Assembly (NCBI GenBank): GCA_040388375.1
Contig: JAZKBU010000002.1
Coordinates: forward strand, 62,001-126,000
DNA: 64,000 bases
Direction: 5' to 3'
Source: Bacteroidota bacterium
Lineage (GTDB): Bacteria > Bacteroidota > Bacteroidia > UKL13-3
The notes under the pieces are model-generated. The model saw nothing but the letters and a program-made list of their open reading frames with translations, ran no database searches and was not told the DNA's origin. Positions 1 through 10,844 of this stretch are shown here, piece by piece (within the stretch, counting starts at the first letter, position 1; every line of letters begins with the position of its first letter). The position numbers and the translations under genes are program-made.

Positions 1-679
1 GGTAAACATATTTTACGGGTGTATAGGTACTCACCGCCACACAAGCTAAATAGGTAGGAATAGGGTTGCTTAAAACCCAATTCCAGGTAATAGTTTGGTC
101 GTTATGCACATTTGATGCTTGCGGAATTCCATTACAAACTGCCATGTATCCGCTGTCAGTGGTAATATGAAAATCATAAGTGCTTCTCTCTTCAAAGTTA
201 TCCACACAAGGGAACCAGGCACGACCAAAATTATGCGGATTTACCGTAAAACCGACTCCCATATTGAAAGCATACTTACCACTAAAATAAAAGCCTCCCC
301 ACTTGGAATCCTGAATTGGAACACCTCCATAAAAACAGTTTAAATCAACCGTATCACCTGTGTTAAAATCCTGACTTACAGATATAAATAACTGAGAGTC
401 ATTTTTTGTAAAACTTTGTTTTATACCTTGTATTAGTATAGAATCAACCCCTAATTTGGCTAAATCAAGCACAATTAATTTTACACTGCTTTTTATCAGT
501 TTTACTTTTAGAACAGCATTCCCATTTATGGATTTGCTTCCCAAATTTACGATATTTAACCGAATTGAATAATTGAGTACATCGAACTCACTAGTTCTTG
601 AATCACTGGCATTTACACTTAAAAAAAATGTGGACAAGCCTAGCAGGCAAAATAATTTTATTCTATTTAACATATTCAT
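1..679 (-). CDS. M1-family metallopeptidase, N-terminal part (partial)
   Basis: Read on the minus strand, an open frame starts at the ATG at 679 and stays open to the window edge (226 codons visible). The protein begins with a hydrophobic signal peptide ending near the Val-Asn-Ala at residues 22-24, then shows the N-terminal beta-sandwich of M1 aminopeptidases: SEFDVLNYSIRLNI early on, and GRAWFPCVDNFEERSTYDFH followed by ITTDSGYMAVCNG near residues 165-200. M1 enzymes remove N-terminal residues from peptides using zinc held by HEXXH plus a distal Glu; that catalytic domain lies beyond position 1 and cannot be checked. The signal peptide points to a periplasmic or surface enzyme. It is transcribed divergently from the giant surface-protein gene, with 129 bases between the starts. 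The family call is fairly sure; activity cannot be judged. Confidence 0.85.
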   Translation of the reverse strand, partial: MNMLNRIKLFCLLGLSTFFLSVNASDSRTSEFDVLNYSIRLNIVNLGSKSINGNAVLKVKLIKSSVKLIVLDLAKLGVDSILIQGIKQSFTKNDSQLFISVSQDFNTGDTVDLNCFYGGVPIQDSKWGGFYFSGKYAFNMGVGFTVNPHNFGRAWFPCVDNFEERSTYDFHITTDSGYMAVCNGIPQASNVHNDQTITWNWVLSNPIPTYLACVAVSTYTPVKYVY

Positions 680-808
680 TTTTTCTTTTTTACAAACAAC
701 TTACAAGTTTTTTACACCAATTTAAACCCAAAAACAAGCCCAATTTAAAAATAAATATACACATATTGTCAATAAACTATAAATTGCCGTCTAATTAATT
801 AAAATCCT

Positions 809-3800
809 ATGTTAAAGAAAATACTTGCAACGTTATTTACTTTATTAATTTTAGACCTTAGTGCTCAGGTTAGTATTAGTAATTATTTACTAACGACAGG
901 CAATAATGCTTCGTTGTTACAAACCAATGGTAGTGCTTTTGACGATATTGACATGTCGATAGGTACTACTATTTTATTAGGTGGTAGTAATACTAACACG
1001 CAATCAAGCACATTATCACCTATTGGTTTCGATTTTTTTATAAACGGAACCAGACAAACTACTTTTAACGTTACCACCAATGGTTTTATTGGAATAGGTA
1101 ATTTTGCTACTCCGGGTGTGGGTTGGCTAGTTGGTAGTGGTGTAAAACTAGCCCCGTTTTTAACTTCGGGAACCACCAGTATGGGAACCGGTCTTACCGG
1201 ACGTATCCATTACAAAGTAATAGGTTCTTACCCAACTAGGGTTTGTGTAATTGAGTTTTTAAACATGGTGGTAACATCGGCATTAACGCAGGATACTACT
1301 ACTTTTCAAGCTCGCTTGTACGAAGAAAATGGCTCGATAGAGTACGTATATGGCGCTATGCGAGTAGGAGCAAATGCACCTGTTAATTACAATATAGGTT
1401 TTCAGTTTACCAACCTTATTTATCAAAATATAAATACAACTACTAATACTACTTCTACCACTTCGTCAGCGGCTAACACTGCTTCTACGGTAGCAGTAAT
1501 TTCTCAATTAAACAGTTTTGCCAATGGTTCAAGAAAATATTACAGGTATGTTCCCACACCACCTAACGAACCGACTAATTTAACATTTTCAAACATTACT
1601 TCATCAGGTATGACTTTAAACTGGACCGATGCAAGTAACGAAACAGGTTATGCACTTTACCGTTCATTAGATGATATTACTTACACGTGGGTGGCTAATT
1701 TTGGTGCCAATTCAATAGGAACAACCCAAACAGGATTACCTGCAGGTACTGATATTTACTGGAAGTTATTTTCATTCAGAGAATCAATTGCCAGTCCTCT
1801 TGTTGGGGTAGCAACTACTTTACCCCCTCCAAGAATTACACCTGTTAGTGATGGTAATTGGAATAATCCGCTTATCTGGTCATCAGGAACAGTTCCATTA
1901 AGTTCTGATACCGTTGAAATTTCAACCGGAAGAACAGTAACTATTTCGGCAACGGGTGCAGTTTGCGCTTCATTAGAGGTAAAAGGAAACCTTGTATATG
2001 GTAGCAGCGTAGGTGGTTTAACTGTTGGAAGTGATATAGTTGTATTTGGTGGCGGTAATTTTAATGCAGGAACAAGTGCACTTACTACACATGCTTTAAT
2101 TATTGGAGGTACTAATACCGCAACTAACCAAGGTAATTTAACGGTAGATGGAATATTTGATATGAATACCACTGCAGCAGTTACCACAACATTTGCAGGA
2201 AATTTAAATGGAACTTTAAGTGGAGCCGGCTCCACTATTGATTTTGCTTCCATAACAGTTAACAAAGGAACTACGAATGTTGCAACTATTGAAGTTGTAA
2301 CACCAATAACGCAAGCAATAGCAACCAACATAGTTACTTCACGTTTAACTATTACCAATGGAACACTTAAAATGTCGGGTCCTTGTAATATTAGTCCTTT
2401 TTATGGCGGTTCAAGTGTAGTACTTACCAGTCTTACCGGTAAATTATGGTTAAATAATGCCGGATGTTTTCTTAATACAACTGTAGTTACCGGCTTTGGC
2501 GCTGCTTTTATACAAGGAGAATTAAGAATTGACGATGGTACAATAACTTTAGGTAATGGAGGTAATACATCAACTATTACTGGTATACTCAGAATAAACG
2601 GAGGTACTTTAAATGTATTAGGTGGATTAACTATTCAAAATACTGTTACCAGTAATTTCATTATGACTGGCGGTAACGTAAATATTGACCCTCAAGCCAC
2701 AGCTGTATTAAATGCATTCAATGCTTGTTTAAATATTAATTCTCAATCAAGCTTTACGTGGAGTGGAGGTAATATTACTATTATTGATCCACACTCAACA
2801 GGAACAGGTAATGCTGTTTTAATAGCAAGTGGAGGAACAAAATCAGTTACAGGAGGAACACTTAAGATAGGTAATGGTGTTTCAACTACTGCCAGTGCTG
2901 CTAGTCCGTTAAATACTTCTGGTTTTGGTATCAATAGCCAAATTGATTTATATAATGTTGAAATCAGCAATACTATTGGTTCTTCAAATACAAGGTTAGC
3001 ACGATTAACCGGGCCATTAACCGTTTTAAATAAATTAGAAATAAGAAGTAATGCTTACCTGTTTTTAGGTAATGCAGCTACTGGTGCTACTTTAACAGTT
3101 AAAGGTGCTTGTATTAATGATGGTGTATTGGCCGGAAGTGAACCCTCAGGTACACAAAGCATAGGTACCCTATCTTTCGAAGGTACGAGTGCACAAACTT
3201 TTTCAGGTGCAGGAAGTACTTTTAATACAAACACTATAGCATTTAATAATAACAATGGCGTAACGCTAACAAACGGAATCAATTGGTCATTTGTAAGAGC
3301 TAACTTATTAAAAGGATTGGTTTCAAATGGTGCCAACTTAACTATTGGAAGTGCTTCATTTGCTCCAACCATTCAAATAGGTGGTGTTGATGAATTAACA
3401 ACTGCCGGTAACTTTTCAACTATTCCTGCTTTTAATACTACTGCCGGCTCAGCTTCTTATATATATGGGCCTAGTTCTAGCACACTTACAACCGGTTCTT
3501 TTAATGAAATGGTATCCGGCCCTCAAACTTTATTGTCACTAAATGTTAATGATGCACAAGGATTAACATCTAATAGAAATATAACAACCACCGGTTTAAC
3601 ATTAGGTGGTGGCAACTTAGCAATGGGTACTAATAATTTAACCATTGGAACCAGTTTAGCAAGTGTTGGAACACTAACCAGAACAAGTGGTTTAGTATCA
3701 TTTACTACCGGTACTTTTACCAGATGGTATGCTACGGGTTCAACACCGGTAAGTGGTTATACAAATGGATTCCCACTTGCTGTTGGTGCTAACGACAGAA

Positions 3801-6800
3801 GTGTATTTATAGGTACTTCTTCAGCTCTTACAACTGGTGGTAGTATTACAGTTAACTGCAATAATGTTTTTGGTACAAGTAATATTGTTCCATCGTTTAT
3901 TGAAAACGGTGTTAATGTAGACAGAAGAACAAACAGCAATTGGACTGTTACAAAATCAACAGGTCTTAATTTAGGTGGAGCTACCCTATCGTTAAAATTA
4001 ACAGGACAAGGAATAAGTGGTGTAACGAATGTAGCTGACTTAAGAATGGTAAAAGTGAACGGTGTTGCAGCCGGAGTTTCTGTAAACGGAAGTGGCTCAT
4101 TAACTATACCTGAAGTAAACAGAACCTTTACACAAGCTACTTTCCCTTCTACTGATAATTATTATTTTGGAGGAAACGCAACAACTAATTTATTATCGGC
4201 TTCATTCACTGCTGTAACCAATGGCGATTGGAATACTCCAGCTACTTGGGATGCGGGTGCTGTTCCTGGCCTATTAAATGATGTAGTAATACCTTCCCCT
4301 TTTTCAGTTACTGTTTCAAGCGGAACTGCTTCTGCCAGTAATATTGATATTTCAAGCGGAGGTACTCTTTCTATTGCAGCCGGTACATTAAATACATCAA
4401 ATAATATTACTGTAAATGGAACTTTAACTCAAACCGGAGGCTCAGTTAACGTTACGGGAGGTTCATTAAACGGATTAACCATTGCATCGGGTGCTACTGC
4501 AAACTTATCAGGTGGTTCATTTGCTATAGGTGCTACCGGAGGTGATAACAGAACGCTTAATGTAAATGGAACATTAAATGTTTCGGCTACTTCTTCACTT
4601 ACTATAAACGGTAACTTAATATTGGCTAACGGTTCAACTTTTAACCAAAGCGGTGGTACTATTAGTGTAGATGGTAATTCAGGAACAGTAGGAACTAGTG
4701 TAGCTTCAGGAACAAGCCATATTGCTATTAATACCAGTAACCTTAACTGTACTGCCGGAACAATTATTTTGGTTGATCCACCACACTCTTCTTATGCATT
4801 GCTTTCAACACAAAGTTTAAGAATTAACACTACCGCTAATTTAACCGCATTTTCAGGTACACATACTTTCCAGTTTGGAGATGGTGTAAGTACAACTGTT
4901 GGAAATACTAACGGATTTAATATTGAAACCAAAAGAAGTGGTGTTGTTCCAATTCAAAATGTAGTGGTTAACGCAGGTGCGGCTACAGGAAGATGGGCAT
5001 CATCATCATTTACCTCAGGTTCTTTTGGTACTCATATAAAAGGAAATTTAACTATTAATGCGGGTTCGGAATTCAGACATACAACCAATACACAATTAGC
5101 TATTGGTGGAAATATTATAAACAATGGTATTTTAACCATTGCTCATCCTGTTGCTTCTACTCAGTTATTTACTTTAGGAGGTAACGGATATACCATTACC
5201 AACGCTCAAACTATAAGCGGTACCGGTAGTTTCAGAAACTCAACAACTGCATCAACAGGTGCATTTACCAATATAAACATAACCAATGGAACAGGTTTAA
5301 CTTTGGCTACAACTTCACAAAGTTTTGGTGTAAGTGGAACTTTAACCATTGGTGCTGTAAATATTACAACAGGAACCAATGCCATTAAAATTAACTCAAC
5401 CGGTACTTTATCTAGAACTACTGGTTATATTGTTGGAAATTTAACCAGGAATTTTGCAACAGGAAGTTCTGTTGCCAAAACGTTTGAAGTAGGAAGTGCC
5501 ACTGGTTATTTACCTACAACCGTTACTTTCCCAAGTATAACTACTGCTGGTGATATGACGGTTTCAAATACTGCTGGAGACCATCCTCAAATTGCAACTT
5601 CTTGCTTAAACGCTAGTGCTTCTATAAACCGTTACTGGAGTTTAACAAATAGCGGTATTGCACCGGTTAACTATAATATTACTTTAAACTATTTAAGCGC
5701 TGATAATGATGCATCAATATCCCTTTCAAATGTTAGAGGCCAATTATACAATGGTTCTTCTTGGTCGGGTAATACAAATGCCGGTGCTACAACTACAAGT
5801 GCTACTATTAATGGATTGACCGGCATGGGCGATATTCAGTTAGCTGAGTTTGCAGCCTTCCCGGTTTCTGTTACTATTGCAACTGCTTCTACTACGGTGT
5901 GTAACGGTACTTCTGTTACCTTTACTGCCACTCCAACAAACGGAGGTTCTGCTCCTACTTATGTATGGAAAAAGAATGGTGTTACTGTTGGAACCAATGC
6001 TAATACTTATATAGATGCTACTTTGGTAAATAACGATGCTATTACTTGTACACTTACATCAAATTCTGTTTGTGCCTTGACTCCTACTGCAGTTTCAAAC
6101 ACCGTAACAATGACGGTAAATACAACTGTTGCCGGAAGCGTGGGCGGAGGAACAAGTGTTTGCCCTAGTTCAACAAGTGGTGTATTAACTTTAACAGGAA
6201 ATACTGGTTCTGTAGTGAGATGGGAAAGTGCTGTATCACCTTTCAGTACCTGGACTACTATTGCTAATACTACAGCTACTTATACTTCGGGTGCATTGAC
6301 TCAAACTACTCAATTCAGAGCAGTAGTGCAATTGGGTTCTTGTACAGCAGCTAATTCAACTGCAACTACAGTTACAGTAACGCCCGGTACAACAGGCGGA
6401 GCTGTTACAGGTGGAACAACTATTTGCCCTAGTACTACCAGTGGTACCTTAACTTTAAGTGGAAATGTTGGTTCAGTGGTAAGATGGGAAAGCTCAGTAG
6501 CGCCTTTCAGTACTTGGACTACTATTGCTAATACTACAACTACTTATACTTCGGGTACATTAACCCAAACTACTCAATTCAGAGCAGTAGTACAAAATGG
6601 TTCTTGTACAGCAGCTAACTCAACTCCAACTACTGTTACAGTAAGTGCCGGATCAGTTGGAGGAGCAGTAGCCGGTGGAACAACTATTTGTTCTGGTTCT
6701 ACAAGTGCTGCTTTAACTTTAAGCGGACATACAGGTACTATTGTTAGATGGGAAAGTTCAGTTGCTCCTTTCAGTACCTGGACTACTATTGCCAATACTA

Positions 6801-9800
6801 CAACAACTTATACTTCGGGCGCTTTAACACAAACTACTCAATTCAGAGCAGTAGTTCAAAATGGTTCTTGCTCTACAGCTACTTCAACTACTACAACGGT
6901 TACTGTTGACGCAACTTCTGTAGGTGGAGCGGTTACTGGCGGAACAACTATTTGTTCAGCTTCAACCAGTGGTACTTTAACTTTAGCCGGATATACAGGT
7001 ACTATTGTTAGATGGGAAAGTTCAGTTGCTCCTTTCAGTACTTGGACAACTATTGCTAATACTACAACTACTTATACTTCGGGTGCTTTAACGCAAACTA
7101 CTCAATTCAGAGCAGTAGCTCAAAGCGGTTCATGTGCTGCGGCTAACTCAACCCCTACTACGGTTACGGTTGATGTACCTTCTGTTGGTGGAACTATAGC
7201 AGGTGGAACAACTATCTGTTCTGGCTCAACCAGCGCAGCTTTAACTTTAAGTGGAAATACCGGTTCGGTAGTAAGATGGGAAAGCTCTGTGGCTCCTTTC
7301 AGTACTTGGACTACTATTGCCAATACTACTACAACTTATACTTCGGGTGCTTTAACTCAAACTACTCAATTCAGAGCAATAGTTCAAAATGGTTCATGTG
7401 CTACCGCTAGTGCAACTCCTACTACTGTTACGGTAACTGCCGGAAGTGTTGGTGGAGCTGTAACAGGTGGCACAACTATCTGTTCTGGTTTAACAAGTGC
7501 TGCTTTAACTTTAGCCGGACATACCGGTACTATTGTTAGATGGGAAAGTTCAGTGGCTCCTTTCAGTACCTGGACTACTATTGCTAATACTACTACAACT
7601 TATACTTCGGGCGCGTTAACCCAAACTACTCAATTCAGAGCAGTAATTCAAAATGGTTCTTGTGCTACGGCTAATGCTACTCCTACTACGGTTACTATTA
7701 CTGCTCCTTCTGTTGGAGGAACTGTTGCAGGTGGAACTACTATTTGTTCCGGTGCTACCAGCGCAGCTTTAACTTTAAGTGGAAACACTGGTTCTGTAGT
7801 GAGATGGGAAAGCTCAGTAGCGCCTTTCAGTACTTGGACTACTATTGCTAATACTACAACTACTTATACTTCGGGCGCATTAACTCAAACTACTCAATTC
7901 AGAGCAGTAGTTCAAAATGGTTCTTGTGCTACAGCTAATGCAACCCCTACTACGGTTACGGTTGATGTACCTTCTGTTGGTGGAGCTGTTGCAGGTGGAA
8001 CTACTATTTGCGCTGGCTCAACCAGCGCAGCTTTAACTTTAAGTGGACATACAGGTACTATTGTTAGATGGGAAAGCTCAGTAGCGCCATTCAGTACCTG
8101 GACTACTATTGCTAATACTACAACTACTTATACTTCGGGAGCTTTAACTCAAACTACTCAATTTAGAGCAGTGGTACAAAGTGGATCTTGTAATACAGCT
8201 AATGCAACTCCTACTACGGTTACGGTAAATCCGGGAAGCGTTGGTGGAACTGTTGCAGGCGGAACAACTATTTGTTCTGGTGCTACAAGTGCTGCTTTAA
8301 CTTTAAGTGGAAATACTGGTACTGTGGTAAGATGGGAAAGCTCAGTAGCTCCTTTCAGTACCTGGACTACTATTGCCAATACAACAACAACTTATACTTC
8401 GGGTGCATTGACTCAAACTACTCAATTTAGAGCAGTAGTTCAAAATGGCTCATGTGTTACCGCAAACTCAACCCCTACTACGGTTACTGTTGATGCTCCT
8501 TCTGTTGGAGGTACAATAGCAGGTGGAACAACTATTTGTTCCGGTTCTACAAGTGCTGCTTTAACTTTAAGCGGACATACTGGTACTATCGTTAGATGGG
8601 AAAGCTCAGTAGCACCTTTCAGTACCTGGACTACTATTGCCAATACTACAACTACTTATACTTCGGGTGCTTTAACACAAACTACCCAATTCAGAGCAGT
8701 AGTTCAAAGCGGTTCATGTACACCTGCTAATGCAACTCCTACTACAGTTACTGTTACTGCAGGAAGTGTTGGAGGAACTGTTGCGGGTGGTACATCTATC
8801 TGTTCTGGTTCAACCAGTGCTGCTTTAACCTTAAGTGGAAATACTGGTTCGGTAGTAAGCTGGGAAAGTTCGGTAGCTCCTTTCAGTACATGGACTACTA
8901 TTGCTAATACTACAACCACCTATACTTCAAACACTTTAACACAAACTACTCAATTTAGAGCAGTGGTACAAAGTGGATCATGCGCTACGGCTAATGCAAC
9001 CCCAACAACTGTTACAGTAAGTCCGGGAAGTGTTGGTGGAACTGTTGCAGGTGGCACAACTATTTGTTCTGGTGCTACCAGTGCTGCTTTAACTTTAAGT
9101 GGACATACCGGTTCGGTGGTAAGCTGGGAAAGTTCGGTAAGTCCTTTCAGTACCTGGACTACTATTGCTAATACAACTACTTCTTATACTTCGGGTGCAT
9201 TGACTCAAACTACTCAATTCAGAGCAGTAGTACAAAGTGGTTCTTGTACCAGTGCAGCCTCTACTCCTACTACAGTAACTGTTGGTACAGGAAGTATTTG
9301 GACGGGAACGGTAAGTGGCGCATGGAGCAATGCAGGTAACTGGTGTGGTAGCGTACCAACTGTAGGAAGTGATGTAACTATTAATTCAGGAACTCCTAAT
9401 AATCCAATCATTACTACATCAGCGACTATTAATAATTTAACCATTGCAAGCGGAGCCTCACTAACTGTAACAGGTGCAGGAAGCAACATTGCAATTACTG
9501 GAACAATAACCAATAACGGAACATTTACAACCACAGGTGGCACGGTAATATTTGCTGGTAGTACAACTCAAACCATTCCAGCTATGATATATGGTGGACT
9601 AATGATTACCGGAGGTTCAAACAAAACATTGGCTGGTAATACCACGGTAAATGGCACTTTATCTTTAAGCAGTGGTACCGTTACACTTGGAAGTAATAAC
9701 TTAACTATTGGAAGTGCCGGAAGTATTTCTGGAGGTTCGACATCTTCATATATTGTAACAGATGGAACTGGTAAACTAACTCAATCTAATATAGGAGCAA

Positions 9801-10780
9801 CTGGCAGAACAGGTAGTATTTTATATCCTGTTGGAATAAGCAGTTCTTCATATACTCCGGTATCTGTAAACAATGCCGGTACTAATGATGATTTCAGTGT
9901 AAGGGTAATTAATGGTGCTTACAACAGCTATACAGGAGAAACTCCGGGAGGTTCAGCTATTGCTAATAATGCAGTTGATAAAACATGGTTTGTTACTGAA
10001 GGCGTTGCCGGTGGTTCAAATGCGAGCTTAAGCTTCCAGTGGAACGGTAGCAATGAATTATCAGGATTTACAAGAGGTACTTGTTACGGTGCGCATTATA
10101 CCACTACCTGGTTAGGGGGTGCAACCAGTGCAGCTACAGGCTCTAATCCATATACACAAACTTTAACAGGTGTTACTTCATTCTCTCCATTTGGAGTTGG
10201 TTCAAACGGAACATTACCTGTTAAATATTTAAGTTTTAACGGTTCGTTAAACAACAATATTTCAACTATTGTATGGGCTACTGCAGGAGAAATAAACAAT
10301 GCAGGATTTGATGTAGAAAGAAGTTTTGACAACAAAACATTTACTAAAGTAGCCTTTGTTAAAGGTAATGGAACAACTAATAATACCAGCAAATATGAAT
10401 ATACTGATATTATTGGAGGCAATAATGTAAATGCTGTTTACTACCGATTAAAACAAATAGATTTTGATGCAGTTTATAATTACTCTAAAACTATTTTATT
10501 AATCAATAATCAAAACGAAATAGAGGAGACTGCAGCTGTTTATCCTAATCCATTTAACCATAACCTTACTATTGATATTAACTCATTCAACAATAAAAAT
10601 GTTGAAGTGGTAATAACTGACTTAAATGGAAAAACGATTGGTAGCCAGGTATTCGACTTAAATATTGGAATCACTAAACTGGATATCTCAACTATGAGTA
10701 CTAATTTGCAATCAGGTATTTATTTTGTAAAAACAATTACTGATAGCAAAACCCAAACATTTAAAGTTGTTAAACAATAA
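809..10780 (+). CDS. Giant T9SS-secreted repeat surface protein (3,323 aa)
   Basis: A very large predicted cell-surface or secreted protein. Residues 1-20 are a signal peptide ending DLSAQ. A fibronectin type III-like segment lies near residues 250-335. Three long Gly/Thr/Ser/Asn-rich stretches, probably beta-helical, each open with a related W-N-x-x-x-x-W-x-x-G-x-V-P motif (near residues 347, 1135 and 2830). Residues about 1772-2827 are twelve 88-residue repeats. The last 80 or so residues are a T9SS type A sorting domain: YPNPF at the start, then LNGKTI, and GIYFVK close to the end. T9SS cargo is exported through the outer membrane and usually anchored or released after the tail is removed. 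Role in adhesion or gliding is inference from architecture only. The frame is intact over 10 kb, so the gene is probably expressed. A strong terminator follows. Confidence 0.93.
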   Translation: MLKKILATLFTLLILDLSAQVSISNYLLTTGNNASLLQTNGSAFDDIDMSIGTTILLGGSNTNTQSSTLSPIGFDFFINGTRQTTFNVTTNGFIGIGNFATPGVGWLVGSGVKLAPFLTSGTTSMGTGLTGRIHYKVIGSYPTRVCVIEFLNMVVTSALTQDTTTFQARLYEENGSIEYVYGAMRVGANAPVNYNIGFQFTNLIYQNINTTTNTTSTTSSAANTASTVAVISQLNSFANGSRKYYRYVPTPPNEPTNLTFSNITSSGMTLNWTDASNETGYALYRSLDDITYTWVANFGANSIGTTQTGLPAGTDIYWKLFSFRESIASPLVGVATTLPPPRITPVSDGNWNNPLIWSSGTVPLSSDTVEISTGRTVTISATGAVCASLEVKGNLVYGSSVGGLTVGSDIVVFGGGNFNAGTSALTTHALIIGGTNTATNQGNLTVDGIFDMNTTAAVTTTFAGNLNGTLSGAGSTIDFASITVNKGTTNVATIEVVTPITQAIATNIVTSRLTITNGTLKMSGPCNISPFYGGSSVVLTSLTGKLWLNNAGCFLNTTVVTGFGAAFIQGELRIDDGTITLGNGGNTSTITGILRINGGTLNVLGGLTIQNTVTSNFIMTGGNVNIDPQATAVLNAFNACLNINSQSSFTWSGGNITIIDPHSTGTGNAVLIASGGTKSVTGGTLKIGNGVSTTASAASPLNTSGFGINSQIDLYNVEISNTIGSSNTRLARLTGPLTVLNKLEIRSNAYLFLGNAATGATLTVKGACINDGVLAGSEPSGTQSIGTLSFEGTSAQTFSGAGSTFNTNTIAFNNNNGVTLTNGINWSFVRANLLKGLVSNGANLTIGSASFAPTIQIGGVDELTTAGNFSTIPAFNTTAGSASYIYGPSSSTLTTGSFNEMVSGPQTLLSLNVNDAQGLTSNRNITTTGLTLGGGNLAMGTNNLTIGTSLASVGTLTRTSGLVSFTTGTFTRWYATGSTPVSGYTNGFPLAVGANDRSVFIGTSSALTTGGSITVNCNNVFGTSNIVPSFIENGVNVDRRTNSNWTVTKSTGLNLGGATLSLKLTGQGISGVTNVADLRMVKVNGVAAGVSVNGSGSLTIPEVNRTFTQATFPSTDNYYFGGNATTNLLSASFTAVTNGDWNTPATWDAGAVPGLLNDVVIPSPFSVTVSSGTASASNIDISSGGTLSIAAGTLNTSNNITVNGTLTQTGGSVNVTGGSLNGLTIASGATANLSGGSFAIGATGGDNRTLNVNGTLNVSATSSLTINGNLILANGSTFNQSGGTISVDGNSGTVGTSVASGTSHIAINTSNLNCTAGTIILVDPPHSSYALLSTQSLRINTTANLTAFSGTHTFQFGDGVSTTVGNTNGFNIETKRSGVVPIQNVVVNAGAATGRWASSSFTSGSFGTHIKGNLTINAGSEFRHTTNTQLAIGGNIINNGILTIAHPVASTQLFTLGGNGYTITNAQTISGTGSFRNSTTASTGAFTNINITNGTGLTLATTSQSFGVSGTLTIGAVNITTGTNAIKINSTGTLSRTTGYIVGNLTRNFATGSSVAKTFEVGSATGYLPTTVTFPSITTAGDMTVSNTAGDHPQIATSCLNASASINRYWSLTNSGIAPVNYNITLNYLSADNDASISLSNVRGQLYNGSSWSGNTNAGATTTSATINGLTGMGDIQLAEFAAFPVSVTIATASTTVCNGTSVTFTATPTNGGSAPTYVWKKNGVTVGTNANTYIDATLVNNDAITCTLTSNSVCALTPTAVSNTVTMTVNTTVAGSVGGGTSVCPSSTSGVLTLTGNTGSVVRWESAVSPFSTWTTIANTTATYTSGALTQTTQFRAVVQLGSCTAANSTATTVTVTPGTTGGAVTGGTTICPSTTSGTLTLSGNVGSVVRWESSVAPFSTWTTIANTTTTYTSGTLTQTTQFRAVVQNGSCTAANSTPTTVTVSAGSVGGAVAGGTTICSGSTSAALTLSGHTGTIVRWESSVAPFSTWTTIANTTTTYTSGALTQTTQFRAVVQNGSCSTATSTTTTVTVDATSVGGAVTGGTTICSASTSGTLTLAGYTGTIVRWESSVAPFSTWTTIANTTTTYTSGALTQTTQFRAVAQSGSCAAANSTPTTVTVDVPSVGGTIAGGTTICSGSTSAALTLSGNTGSVVRWESSVAPFSTWTTIANTTTTYTSGALTQTTQFRAIVQNGSCATASATPTTVTVTAGSVGGAVTGGTTICSGLTSAALTLAGHTGTIVRWESSVAPFSTWTTIANTTTTYTSGALTQTTQFRAVIQNGSCATANATPTTVTITAPSVGGTVAGGTTICSGATSAALTLSGNTGSVVRWESSVAPFSTWTTIANTTTTYTSGALTQTTQFRAVVQNGSCATANATPTTVTVDVPSVGGAVAGGTTICAGSTSAALTLSGHTGTIVRWESSVAPFSTWTTIANTTTTYTSGALTQTTQFRAVVQSGSCNTANATPTTVTVNPGSVGGTVAGGTTICSGATSAALTLSGNTGTVVRWESSVAPFSTWTTIANTTTTYTSGALTQTTQFRAVVQNGSCVTANSTPTTVTVDAPSVGGTIAGGTTICSGSTSAALTLSGHTGTIVRWESSVAPFSTWTTIANTTTTYTSGALTQTTQFRAVVQSGSCTPANATPTTVTVTAGSVGGTVAGGTSICSGSTSAALTLSGNTGSVVSWESSVAPFSTWTTIANTTTTYTSNTLTQTTQFRAVVQSGSCATANATPTTVTVSPGSVGGTVAGGTTICSGATSAALTLSGHTGSVVSWESSVSPFSTWTTIANTTTSYTSGALTQTTQFRAVVQSGSCTSAASTPTTVTVGTGSIWTGTVSGAWSNAGNWCGSVPTVGSDVTINSGTPNNPIITTSATINNLTIASGASLTVTGAGSNIAITGTITNNGTFTTTGGTVIFAGSTTQTIPAMIYGGLMITGGSNKTLAGNTTVNGTLSLSSGTVTLGSNNLTIGSAGSISGGSTSSYIVTDGTGKLTQSNIGATGRTGSILYPVGISSSSYTPVSVNNAGTNDDFSVRVINGAYNSYTGETPGGSAIANNAVDKTWFVTEGVAGGSNASLSFQWNGSNELSGFTRGTCYGAHYTTTWLGGATSAATGSNPYTQTLTGVTSFSPFGVGSNGTLPVKYLSFNGSLNNNISTIVWATAGEINNAGFDVERSFDNKTFTKVAFVKGNGTTNNTSKYEYTDIIGGNNVNAVYYRLKQIDFDAVYNYSKTILLINNQNEIEETAAVYPNPFNHNLTIDINSFNNKNVEVVITDLNGKTIGSQVFDLNIGITKLDISTMSTNLQSGIYFVKTITDSKTQTFKVVKQ
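6122..9289 (+). repeat. Twelve in-frame 264-bp tandem repeats (88 aa each)
   Basis: The codon before WES in each unit (Arg, or Ser in the last two) falls at 6218, 6482, 6746 and so on to 9122, a spacing of exactly 264 bases with no insertion or deletion across twelve units. Each unit contains a Cys after GGTTI, the segment SPFSTWTTIANTT or APFSTWTTIANTT, the segment TQTTQFRAV, and a second Cys in GSC. Two Cys per unit and the alternating hydrophobic pattern fit an Ig-like beta-sandwich, possibly with a disulfide. From unit 5 to 12 the unit centre alternates GNTG and GHTG, which suggests a two-unit (528-bp) higher-order repeat. Units differ mostly at synonymous positions. Confidence 0.95.
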
Positions 10781-10802
10781 TCAATATTAAAAGAACAGAA
10801 AA

Positions 10803-10834
10803 AAGCATAGCTAAATTAGCTATGCTTTTTTTAT
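10803..10834 (+). terminator. Intrinsic terminator after the giant surface-protein gene
   Basis: Inverted repeat GCATAGCTAA / TTAGCTATGC (10805-10814 and 10816-10825) flanked by A and T runs, 22 bases past the stop codon. The effective loop will be several bases after the central AT pairs open. The following lipoprotein gene starts only ten bases further on. Confidence 0.85.
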
Positions 10835-10844
10835 TTAAGCACAA

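Noticed and set aside
6122..9289. Repeat array considered as a CRISPR or satellite
   Set aside because: Units are coding, 264 bases long and contiguous with no spacers; all keep the reading frame.
6574..9543. Repeated antisense open frames of about 70 codons, 264 bases apart, within the repeat region
   Set aside because: They mirror the tandem repeats of the giant gene on the other strand and have no ribosome-binding site, signal or family motif.
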